DNA of 22,931 bases from Dehalococcoidia bacterium UBA2979 (GTDB taxonomy: Bacteria > Chloroflexota > Dehalococcoidia > UBA2979): the NCBI GenBank assembly GCA_002348225.1, contig DEAP01000040.1, forward strand, positions 1 to 22,931. Direction: 5' to 3'. Shown in pieces: positions 14,519 through 22,173 of the stretch; the first letter of the stretch is position 1, and each line of letters begins with the position of its first letter. The notes beneath the pieces are model-generated. The model saw only the letters and a program-made list of their open reading frames with translations. It made no database searches and was not told the DNA's origin. Position numbers and translations under genes: made by a program.

Positions 14519-14917
14519 ATGATCAAAAAATATATCTACATGGGACTCGGTTTTATGTTCGTAGGACTGGCTTTCATCGGAGTATTCATACCTGGGTTAC
14601 CAACGACGGTGTTTGTTCTACTCGCGGCTTGGGCATTTTCACGATCCTCAGAAAAATTTGAGAAATGGTTACTGAATCACCCAATTTTCGGGAAGCTCCT
14701 AAGGGACTGGAGAGACTACGGTGGATTAAGTGTTAAATCGAAGATTACAGCAGTCGTGCTTATCATCCCAACTTTTTCTGCCACTATCATTCTGACGTCA
14801 TTTCCGATTTACGCGGATATTGCCTTCGCCATAGGTGCTGTGGTCCTTTGCACTTTCCTAATTAGTCGACCTGTACCGCCCCAGAACAGTAAACAGCAGA
14901 CGAGCGGAGCTAACTGA
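14519..14917 (+). CDS. DUF454 (YbaN-like) inner-membrane protein
   Basis: A 132-residue membrane protein of the DUF454/YbaN family. The first ~40 residues contain the diagnostic G-V-F-I-P-G-L-P-T-T-V-F segment within a membrane hairpin. A-W-A-F-S-R-S-S-E-K-F, H-P-I-F-G-K-L-L and R-D-W follow as in the family, then two more hydrophobic segments (about 77-118). The biochemical role of DUF454 is unknown. Only seven bases separate it from hemH, so the two are co-transcribed and the product may serve heme or membrane metabolism (inference). No clear Shine-Dalgarno precedes ATG 14519. Confidence 0.88.
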   Translation: MIKKYIYMGLGFMFVGLAFIGVFIPGLPTTVFVLLAAWAFSRSSEKFEKWLLNHPIFGKLLRDWRDYGGLSVKSKITAVVLIIPTFSATIILTSFPIYADIAFAIGAVVLCTFLISRPVPPQNSKQQTSGAN

Positions 14918-14924
14918 AGACCCT

Positions 14925-15947
14925 ATGGGCAACACTGAACACGTACTTCTTGTAAACTTGGGGTCGCCGAAATCTCTTAAGGTTGAAGATGTACACACCT
15001 ACCTTAAGGAATTCCTATCGGATGATCTCGTAATTGATCTCCCAAAACTGGTTCAGCAAGCCATACTCCGATGCTTCATACTGCCATTCAGACCGAAAAA
15101 GACCAAAGAAGCATACGAACTTATCTGGAGTAAAGCTGGTTCACCGCTACTCGTCAATACTCAAAAAATAGCGGAGGCACTGTCAGAGCAAACCGGCTGG
15201 CGAGTAGATATAGCTATGCGCTATCAGGAACCATCCCTCCAGGGAGCTATTAATCGACTGAAGCAAGATGGTGTTAAGAAGACAACAGTGGTGCCCCTGT
15301 ACCCTCACAATGCAATGTCCACAACTACGACAACTGAAAATGCGCTTAGTGAAATTGTGCAGGATATATATCCCGAACTACACGTGAATTACGTGCGACC
15401 ATTCTTCGATCACCCGAAGTATATACAGGCGCTCGCAAGATCCATCAAACGTGGGCTTCCGAACAAACCACAACAATTACTGTTCAGCTATCATGGCATC
15501 CCGGAGCGTCATGTCCGAAAACCTGACCCTACAGGATCACACTGTTTAAGCTCACCAGATTGTTGCGCCATAGACTGTGACGCTTCGAATCTTTGTTATC
15601 GCTCAAACGTCATCACTGCGACTGAGAAAGTCGTAGAAGAGCTGGGTATGGAATCAGAAGATTGGTCAATTACGTTTCAATCGCGAGTCACTGTTATCGA
15701 TCCAAAGTGGCTGCGTCCCTATACCGATAAGGTCCTTGAAAAACTTCCGGATGAGGGAATAACCGATGTTGCCGTGGTGTGTCCGTCCTTTGTGGCTGAC
15801 TGCTTGGAAACATTAGAAGAAATTGATATCCGTGGAAGGAAAACCTTCATGGATGCTGGGGGACAAACGTTCACATGGGTCCCATGCATGAATGAAAGTC
15901 CTGAATTTATCGACTGTCTAAAGACCATTATTACTGAACTGGACTGA
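14925..15947 (+). CDS. hemH: Ferrochelatase
   Basis: A 340-residue ferrochelatase that inserts Fe2+ into protoporphyrin (or coproporphyrin) to make heme. It starts H-V-L-L-V-N-L-G-S-P as expected. The metal-handling His190 is in F-S-Y-H-G-I-P-E-R-H, and the acidic partner Glu295 is in A-D-C-L-E-T-L-E-E-I. F-Q-S-R and W-L-R-P-Y-T are conserved. Residues 207-224 contain five Cys (C207, C213, C214, C218, C224) in an insertion shared with many bacterial ferrochelatases; whether they hold an iron-sulfur cluster here is uncertain. Heme synthesis implies respiration. The gene follows the DUF454 gene by seven bases and ends 11 bases from the convergent MFS gene. Confidence 0.95.
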   Translation: MGNTEHVLLVNLGSPKSLKVEDVHTYLKEFLSDDLVIDLPKLVQQAILRCFILPFRPKKTKEAYELIWSKAGSPLLVNTQKIAEALSEQTGWRVDIAMRYQEPSLQGAINRLKQDGVKKTTVVPLYPHNAMSTTTTTENALSEIVQDIYPELHVNYVRPFFDHPKYIQALARSIKRGLPNKPQQLLFSYHGIPERHVRKPDPTGSHCLSSPDCCAIDCDASNLCYRSNVITATEKVVEELGMESEDWSITFQSRVTVIDPKWLRPYTDKVLEKLPDEGITDVAVVCPSFVADCLETLEEIDIRGRKTFMDAGGQTFTWVPCMNESPEFIDCLKTIITELD

Positions 15948-15958
15948 CAACAATCATA

Positions 15959-17827
15959 TCAATTTTCGCTACGGTTATCGAAAACACTTATCAGTCCGCT
16001 AGTTAATACGGCTGCTGAGACTCCTGTCACAAGTAAACGCTTCCAATTCGAGGCAGGATCCGCGCGCCCAAAGAACGAAGATATTTCTTCTGAGCTCAAT
16101 TGTGGTCGACGCTGAATAGTTTCGGTCTCAGCAAAAGAAACGTCTGATAAGTCATCAGAATCCTCCGCCACCTGCTCCTCGAAACCATCGGTACTGTCTG
16201 CATCTATATCTCCGAACACAAATTTATATCGGCTATCGTATTCAAATTCTTGATACTCGGTCTGACCGAAAACCATAGATTCTTCATTTCCCAGACCGTA
16301 GTCGCCACGCACACGATCTCGAGAAGCAGTTTGTGTCTTAGCTATCTCTAGCTGGCCTAGCCCATAGTTACGAACACTTTCCCCATTAGAGAGTCTCGCC
16401 GTTTTGGCGCTGACGGGACTTGGACGGAATCTTCTCACTCGGCTGAGCCGACCGCTTGGGCGAGCAGGAATCTCTTGCTCGATCTCAGCTTCTGGTTTTA
16501 CAGCATCTTCATTCCTAATCAACTCAAGTGGCCTGGGCGCGACTCGGCCAAAAGTAAATCTCGGGTTGAAAATAAGTGACGCCAACATACAGAGAACGAT
16601 GAGTATACCGAGCCCACCAAATAACACCGGAGTGCCCATCAAGTCAGCAGCTAGTCCAAGCGGATATACCGTGATCGCCATAGCGGAGAAAGACAACATG
16701 AATATACTCATAACTCGGCCGTAATATGCCCGGTCTGCGCTGAGTAGCATCATGGTGCTTGAAGCAGTCATGTATACAGTGGTCCCTATCCCTAGCAAGG
16801 TGACACCTATTGCTGCTCCAGTAAATCCTAGGCCCCAGGCTGACAACATCAGGACTATCAACCCGGATGCACAGATAATTCCCGAAACCCATTGAATTAA
16901 TGGTCGTCGATCCCATTCAGCGAGCCAAGTCATCATCGCTGATCCAAACAAAGCACCTATTCCGGATATGAAGAGTAAATCACTCAAACGGCCTTGCCAA
17001 TCTTCGATTCCAAGTCCGAGTTCAACATACCCCGCCATCAGATTTTGGAAAGGCATTGCCAAGAACGTGAGAACAAGCATCATCAACATCAGAGTGCGAA
17101 GTCTGGGAGTTTCCACCACATATCTGAGCCCGGCAGTCACATCACCAATAATGTCGTTCAGAGAGAGTCCTGCAAGTCCCTTTGGTACGACAGCCGTGGC
17201 CACAACTCCCCGTGCTATCTGAGTCGCCCGCTTTGTTGCCGACGTAGGAACGAAAAAGAGAAGACTGACCGAAAGAAAGCCAAAACCAGCCTGTACAAAA
17301 TATGCCCACTCATATCCAGCTCCAAAACGATCACTGACATGAGGGAAAGTTGTCATGAGGAATCCAGCCATCAATGGCCCGAACGCCCGAGTAAGATTCA
17401 TGGAGTTATTTGAGAGGGCCATCGCGCTCGCAATGCGATCCTGTGAGACTATCTCAGCCATCAGAGGTGTACGTGCCGGCATCCCAAGCGACGTAATCGC
17501 TCCTTGTACGAGTCCAAGTATGAAGAGTGAGGAGACAGTAATCGTATCCGTAAACACTAAGCTTCCCGTGATCAGAGCAACAGCAGCCATAGTCGACTGC
17601 ATCAAGATCATCATGTTACGTTTTTCGATTCGATCGACGAGTGCTCCGCCTGGGAGAGTAAAAAACATTTGTGGCAGCATGAATGCAACCATCAAGAATG
17701 CCGTCATGCTGTAGGAATTAGTGAGCTCCCATGCAATCGCACCCCGAACTAACATCTGCATGTTCATACCCATAAATGAAAACGTGGACGACGTCCACAA
17801 TAAGCGAAAATCTCGGACTCCAAACAC
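15959..17827 (-). CDS. MFS transporter with long acidic C-terminal tail
   Basis: A 622-residue protein from GTG 17827. Residues 1-425 form a 12-segment major facilitator of the EntS/MFS_3 exporter type; motif A is G-G-A-L-V-D-R-I-E-K-R (60-70). Residues about 426-594 are hydrophilic and probably disordered, first basic (R-rich near 460-470), then acidic. They contain two short repeats, N-Y-G-L-G (488-491 region) and D-Y-G-L-G (509-513). A final hydrophobic segment is at about 597-614. The tail is not part of any MFS family I know. The GTG has no Shine-Dalgarno. The frame stays open 22 codons further to an ATT at 17893 that directly follows AGGGGAG-TAA and would give an N-terminal tail usual for MFS proteins, so the real start may be that rare ATT. 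Substrate unknown. Confidence 0.85.
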   Translation of the reverse strand: MFGVRDFRLLWTSSTFSFMGMNMQMLVRGAIAWELTNSYSMTAFLMVAFMLPQMFFTLPGGALVDRIEKRNMMILMQSTMAAVALITGSLVFTDTITVSSLFILGLVQGAITSLGMPARTPLMAEIVSQDRIASAMALSNNSMNLTRAFGPLMAGFLMTTFPHVSDRFGAGYEWAYFVQAGFGFLSVSLLFFVPTSATKRATQIARGVVATAVVPKGLAGLSLNDIIGDVTAGLRYVVETPRLRTLMLMMLVLTFLAMPFQNLMAGYVELGLGIEDWQGRLSDLLFISGIGALFGSAMMTWLAEWDRRPLIQWVSGIICASGLIVLMLSAWGLGFTGAAIGVTLLGIGTTVYMTASSTMMLLSADRAYYGRVMSIFMLSFSAMAITVYPLGLAADLMGTPVLFGGLGILIVLCMLASLIFNPRFTFGRVAPRPLELIRNEDAVKPEAEIEQEIPARPSGRLSRVRRFRPSPVSAKTARLSNGESVRNYGLGQLEIAKTQTASRDRVRGDYGLGNEESMVFGQTEYQEFEYDSRYKFVFGDIDADSTDGFEEQVAEDSDDLSDVSFAETETIQRRPQLSSEEISSFFGRADPASNWKRLLVTGVSAAVLTSGLISVFDNRSEN

Positions 17828-17972
17828 TGAAAGAGTTGTCCGTAAAGAAGGCTTAGCAGCCGGTGGGTTTAAGGTGGTTTTATTACTCGTAATTTACTCC
17901 CCTAATACTGTAATCTGCCCCTCTTTAAGAAAATACTCTTATGAATAGAGGCTCTCGTATTCTGCTACTCTG

Positions 17973-18000
17973 TTGTTGCTCAGGGTTACTGAGCTATAAC
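17973..18000 (+). promoter_or_regulatory. Promoter with a dyad in the spacer, for the enoyl-CoA hydratase gene
   Basis: TTGTTG (17973-17978) and TATAAC (17995-18000) are 16 bases apart. The spacer is filled by GCTCAG-GGTTA-CTGAGC (17978-17994), a perfect 6-bp dyad. Transcription should start near 18007, just before the Shine-Dalgarno AGGAG at 18009-18013. A repressor bound to the dyad would block RNA polymerase. No regulator gene lies next to it. Confidence 0.55.
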
Positions 18001-18020
18001 GATTAGTGAGGAGATGTACT

Positions 18021-18788
18021 TTGGAATACGTCATTTATGAAAAAAAAGGCCACGTCGCCTATATCACACTCAACCGACCTGACCGGATGAATGCCCTTGG
18101 CAAACAACTCGGTGCTGAACTGCGGCAAGCTGAAGAAGAATTTGCGAACGATGACGATGCCTGGGTTGGTATTTACACCGGAGCTGGCGACCGCGCATTC
18201 TGTGCGGGCCGAGACCTGAAAGAAGTTGCAGAAACAGAAGGAAAAGATACTGGTCCAGCGCCCAAACGTGACTTTGGTCGTGCGCCAGTTGATCTAGGAA
18301 AACCAACCATAGCCGCCATCAACGGAGCGGCTTATGGTGGCGGTCTAGAAAAAGCACTTACATGTGACATACGAATATGCTCTAACAACGCCCGTATGGC
18401 TCTGGCCGAAGTCAAGGTGGGGCTCTGCCCACCCGGTGGAGTCTTCGACCTCCCGAGATTAGTCGGTCTATCGAATTCAATGTGGCTTTTACTCAGTGGA
18501 GAACCTGTAGACGCTCAGGAAGCTCTTCGAATGGGCCTCGTGACTAAAGTAGTATCACAGGCTGACTTACTAGACACCGCAACCCAGATGGCTGAAACGA
18601 TAGCTGGGAATGCGCCACTGGCGATCAATGCCACGCGAAAGCTCGCTCGCTTCGGTCTTGAGCTGCCCTCAGATTACGCTCGGAAGATGAGTGCTCAACT
18701 GGTGGAATCAGTTTGGACATCCGAGGATCAGATAGAGGGTGCCAAGGCTTTTGCTGAGAAACGACCGCCTGTCTGGAAAATGAAATAA
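18021..18788 (+). CDS. Enoyl-CoA hydratase/isomerase (crotonase family)
   Basis: A 255-residue crotonase. The start is TTG 18021, preceded by AGGAG at 18009-18013; the open frame from GTG 18006 would bury that site in coding sequence. The oxyanion-hole segment F-C-A-G-R-D-L (60-66) and G-A-A-Y-G-G-G-L-E (102-110) are present. Glu110 and Glu130 (L-A-E-V-K-V-G) occupy the positions of the two catalytic glutamates of hydratases. It should hydrate or isomerise an unsaturated acyl-CoA in fatty or aromatic acid breakdown. Its stop abuts the stop of the convergent LLM gene with no base between. Confidence 0.92.
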   Translation: MEYVIYEKKGHVAYITLNRPDRMNALGKQLGAELRQAEEEFANDDDAWVGIYTGAGDRAFCAGRDLKEVAETEGKDTGPAPKRDFGRAPVDLGKPTIAAINGAAYGGGLEKALTCDIRICSNNARMALAEVKVGLCPPGGVFDLPRLVGLSNSMWLLLSGEPVDAQEALRMGLVTKVVSQADLLDTATQMAETIAGNAPLAINATRKLARFGLELPSDYARKMSAQLVESVWTSEDQIEGAKAFAEKRPPVWKMK

Positions 18789-19625
18789 CTAAACCAGGGG
18801 TGCGATCAATTCAGCATACCGATCGAGTATCGGAATTATTTCATCAGACTTCGCGGATGGAAGCCCGAATACTGCTCTATCCACGCCGAGATCGATAAGC
18901 TCATCGATAGCTTCTCTGTTCGGCGCTGTACCCCAATTACTCACAGGGATCTGAGCCCTGCCAGCAGCCTCAGTCGCCTCTCTGAGCTCCTCGAGTCGAC
19001 CTGGCAGATCGACTCGCGGACCTATTGGCATCCACTCATCAGCGTATTTTATAACTCGTGAAACAGCTCCGGCTCCGGCATTTCCAAGCAATATTGGTGG
19101 GTATGGTTTCTGAACTGGCTTTGGCCAAGACCAAATTGGATCAAAGTCAACAAACTCTCCGTGATATTCAGCTTCATCATTTGTCCAGATTTCAATCATC
19201 GCTTCAACTCGCTCGCGAAGCAATTTCCAACGTCGCGTTGGATCAGTTCCGTGATTTTCCATCTCTTCCCGGTTCCAACCGCCACCGATACCAAAAAGGA
19301 ATCTTCCATTCGACAGATAATCCACGCTAGCCACCTCTTTAGCCAGCGTTATTGGGTCTCTCTCGATCACAAGGGCGATACCCGTTCCAAGCTTCAGGGT
19401 TTCGGTGGTGGTCGCCGCCGCACTCAATGCCACAAAAGGATCTAACGAATGATAATACTGCTTCGGCAACTCCCCGCCACCGGGATACGGTGACTGTCTG
19501 TTCGCAGGGATATGCGTGTGCTCAGGAAACCAAATCGACTCAAATCCGCGCGCTTCCACTTCCCTGGCAAGCTCGTCCGGATACATCGCATAATCTGTCA
19601 TAAACATATTGACGCCAAATTTCAT
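18789..19625 (-). CDS. LLM-class flavin oxidoreductase, probably F420-dependent
   Basis: A 278-residue TIM-barrel protein of the luciferase-like monooxygenase class. M-K-F-G-V-N-M-F at the start, W-F-P-E-H-T-H-I-P (32-40), L-G-T-G-I-A (78-83) and F-G-I-G-G-G-W-N-R-E-E (110-120) match the TIGR03619-like F420-dependent group. F420 use is inferred from that resemblance; FMN is the alternative. ATG 19625 follows AGAGGG. It lies 66 bases after the TAG of the radical SAM selenoprotein gene on the same strand, so the two are probably co-transcribed. Confidence 0.87.
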   Translation of the reverse strand: MKFGVNMFMTDYAMYPDELAREVEARGFESIWFPEHTHIPANRQSPYPGGGELPKQYYHSLDPFVALSAAATTTETLKLGTGIALVIERDPITLAKEVASVDYLSNGRFLFGIGGGWNREEMENHGTDPTRRWKLLRERVEAMIEIWTNDEAEYHGEFVDFDPIWSWPKPVQKPYPPILLGNAGAGAVSRVIKYADEWMPIGPRVDLPGRLEELREATEAAGRAQIPVSNWGTAPNREAIDELIDLGVDRAVFGLPSAKSDEIIPILDRYAELIAPLV

Positions 19626-19691
19626 AGTTTCCCTCTTTCATAATTGAAGTTTCGACAGCTTATCTCATCACGCAGTGTCTGTGGTTAGCAC

Positions 19692-21149
19692 CTATATTTC
19701 GAACGGCATACCAAGTTGAGCAAACTGCTCAGATGTCGGCTCCGCTCAGCAAAACCACGCCTCTATCAGCCCGGGAACGAAGTCATCGGTCTCCGCCTGG
19801 CGTTTTGGCACCGGCTCGGTATCTTTGAACACACTGATCCAAATCTGCTCAAAAATATCCGCGATCGAAGTCTCCAAGTGAGAATCATGACTATCCACAA
19901 CAATCTTCATAATATCCTCTTGCAGATCATCAACCTCAGGATTTTCCCATTTGAAACTCAATTTCGAATCGTCAAATTCGAGCAGCCTGTTCTCGTCTCT
20001 CAAAACATCTTCGAGAAGTGATCGAGGTGGTACCAGTAACCTGATGGCGTACTGAATCGGTGGCGTCCGACTTACCAAATCATGCTCATACACAAAACGC
20101 AGAAGAGTCTGCATATCCTCAAGGCTTGTCCAGGGTGTAAACGGCAGCCACGTCGGTATAATCGGAATGTCGATTTCATTACCAATACGTAACGCCAGCT
20201 CTAAATCCTGAGAAGTATGCCCCTTTTGCAACCGATCCAAAATGTCGTCATTGAGTGACTCAAAAGCAGAGGTGATGAACAAGCATCCCAAGTCTCTCAT
20301 CTCCGGCAGTCGATGTTCATACTCGATCAAATGCTCCACCTTGATAGTGGCATTAAATGTAATTTCGGGATGCCGTCTTCTCATTTCATGCAGGATTTCA
20401 AAAGAATGGGGTACAGCATTAAAAAAATCTGGATCGGTGAAGGTGATATGACGCGCACCGTGTCCAATGTGATTTTCAATATCCTCTAGAACTATCTCCG
20501 GTGAAACAAGCCTGAGTTTCCCCTCGTACACTGACGGAATTGGGCAATGCAAACATGTATGAGCACAGCCACGAGTTGCCTCCACTGCACCTACAGGAAC
20601 GTTGCCGTCTAAGCGTCGGACTCCCCCATAATACGCAGGGGGTTTCAAACCAATCCTGTTTGGGACGATATGTCCTGCACGATCGAATTTAGGTGTTGTC
20701 CCCATGCCATCTATCCGAGAGATATCTCGTGAAATACCATCGGCCAGGTTGCTACTCACCTCTCCAAGGGCAGCCTCAAATTCGCCACCAACCCAAAGAT
20801 CAACTGCATATTCTGACCCCTTTCTGTCTGCCATCAGAGATGCATATAGCCCATAACCAATAACTAACAAATTAGGGTTTCGGGCCTTCGATTTTGCTGC
20901 GAATTCCAGACCGAGTCTAGTGCCAGTGTGCATCGCACATGAAATAGCTAATACATCCACGTCAGACAAATCGACATCGGATAATCCCTCATGAGATAAA
21001 TCCAAAGAAATTACATGATGCCCATTTCCCTCAAAAATCGCAGCGGCAGTTGCCACTGTACCTGGTTGCTGTCCCTGTTCGTACGCTGATACGACCAAGA
21101 TCGTTGCAGATTTTTTAGTTTCGAGATTCAAAGACAACTCAACTTTCAA
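19692..21149 (-). CDS. CUAEP-tail B12-type radical SAM selenoprotein (Sec468)
   Basis: A 485-residue protein if the TGA at 19746-19748 is read as selenocysteine. An N-terminal Rossmann-like cobalamin-binding domain (about 14-140; no DxHxxG motif seen) is followed by a radical SAM domain with the cluster motif C195-A-H-T-C199-L-H-C202 and a C-terminal helical part. Before the TGA the frame reads L-I-E-A-W-F-C; after it A-E-P-T-S-E-Q-F and on to TAG at 19692-19694. C-U-A-E-P is the defining tail of the CUAEP/CCAEP-tail radical SAM (seleno)protein family, whose Cys members read CCAEP. Standard annotation would drop the last 18 residues. The start is uncertain: only TTG codons (21149, 21137, 21131) are available and none has a good Shine-Dalgarno. 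The reaction is not known. Confidence 0.9.
19717..19731 (-). promoter_or_regulatory. Candidate bSECIS hairpin for the CUAEP-tail selenoprotein
   Basis: In the mRNA, UGAGCA-GUU-UGCUCA forms a perfect 6-bp stem with a 3-base loop whose first base is G. Twenty bases separate the UGA (19748-19746) from the loop. It lies within the 17-codon tail, between the Sec codon and the TAG. Its geometry resembles that of the other candidate SECIS at 7715-7733, although the sequences differ. Confidence 0.7.
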
Positions 21150-21175
21150 ACGGTGTGTCGTAATTACAGGCTACG

Positions 21176-22114
21176 TTACTCCGCTATTAGCCAAAACACT
21201 CCCCTTACCGGTAGCTCATTTACGTCGAGTAATGAAATTGCGGAACCACTATCCACAAATGTTGCCGCAGGAGACTCTGTCGTAGTAATGTTTCCCTGTT
21301 TATCCTTGAGCATGAGCTCGGTGGCGACTTGGTCTGCCGGATAAGCCCAGCACATTCCTCCATACTTTGACATACATTTTGGTACAAAATTGACTACCTT
21401 GAACAAGGATGGACTTTGCAGGTCTTCCGGCCATTCATTTTCGATCCAAGTATCTCCAACCCGTGGGCGATTCTGTTGATACCTCACATCCAAAACAAAT
21501 AATTCAAAGTCAGTCGCAGCTTCCAAGACCCTATATGACTCGCCGGTGACTCCGTTACTTATTTCTAATTCGTACCAAGCCTCAAATGCTGGCGCTCGCT
21601 CGCAGGCATCTCCCTCAACTAACTCCTCATTGATCCAACAGAACACAGTTACCTTCTGAATGGTGTCAGGCGTTAGCATCTGAGTCTGACTAGCTGACTG
21701 CCCGCTCTCCTGGACACGACGGCCGGCCTTCCGATCTCGTGGATTTGTGCCCGTATCTTGAGATTCGTTGTCTGCAGAGCTCGAATCACCAAGCTTCTGG
21801 TCCGCTTCCTTGAGTGTTTTGGAGGCCTCTCGCAGCGGCGCCAAACTCCCCTTGAGTGCTTTAGATGTCTCGTCGGACGCGACTGAATCGATAACTGAAA
21901 ATGCTTTACTCATGCCCTGCTCTATGGTGGAAAGTCCCTCTGCTAGGGCACCTAAATCAACAGGTGAAGTAGGAGAGGCAATGGGAGTAAGCCAGACTTG
22001 TTCTGGAGTCTCGGTAGAGGTAGCTTCGCCTGGGCGCGGTCCAAAGCGAGGCTCGTTGCCGAGCTCACACGCCATAAGGGTCAAAAGCACGAGCGTCAGC
22101 GCAATTAATCTCAC
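21176..22114 (-). CDS. Lipoprotein of unknown function
   Basis: A 312-residue putative lipoprotein. Residues 1-15 are a short signal with lipobox L-M-A-C, so Cys16 is the likely lipidated residue. A proline/threonine-rich linker follows, then a region of about 55-120 with heptad-like Leu/Ala spacing that may be helical, then a polar low-complexity linker. The C-terminal half (about 150-312) looks beta-rich, with four Cys that could form two disulfides. I recognise no domain. Start is GTG 22114. The gene lies 26 bases upstream of the radical SAM selenoprotein gene on the same strand and is probably co-transcribed with it. Confidence 0.72.
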   Translation of the reverse strand: MRLIALTLVLLTLMACELGNEPRFGPRPGEATSTETPEQVWLTPIASPTSPVDLGALAEGLSTIEQGMSKAFSVIDSVASDETSKALKGSLAPLREASKTLKEADQKLGDSSSADNESQDTGTNPRDRKAGRRVQESGQSASQTQMLTPDTIQKVTVFCWINEELVEGDACERAPAFEAWYELEISNGVTGESYRVLEAATDFELFVLDVRYQQNRPRVGDTWIENEWPEDLQSPSLFKVVNFVPKCMSKYGGMCWAYPADQVATELMLKDKQGNITTTESPAATFVDSGSAISLLDVNELPVRGVFWLIAE

Positions 22115-22120
22115 AAAATT

Positions 22121-22126
22121 ATTATA
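22121..22126 (-). promoter_or_regulatory. Consensus -10 box giving a probably leaderless lipoprotein mRNA
   Basis: A perfect TATAAT on the minus strand ends six bases before the GTG start codon at 22114. Transcription would start at or next to the start codon, and no Shine-Dalgarno exists. No strong -35 is seen. This would be the promoter of the lipoprotein-radical SAM-LLM unit. Confidence 0.5.
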
Positions 22127-22173
22127 CCTAGACTATCCTGCAACAGAGAATGAGCTATATGGAGGTTCAATGC

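Noticed and set aside
16994..17714. Plus-strand open frames opposite the MFS gene
   Set aside because: They are shadows of the conserved MFS reading frame, with no ribosome sites or domains.
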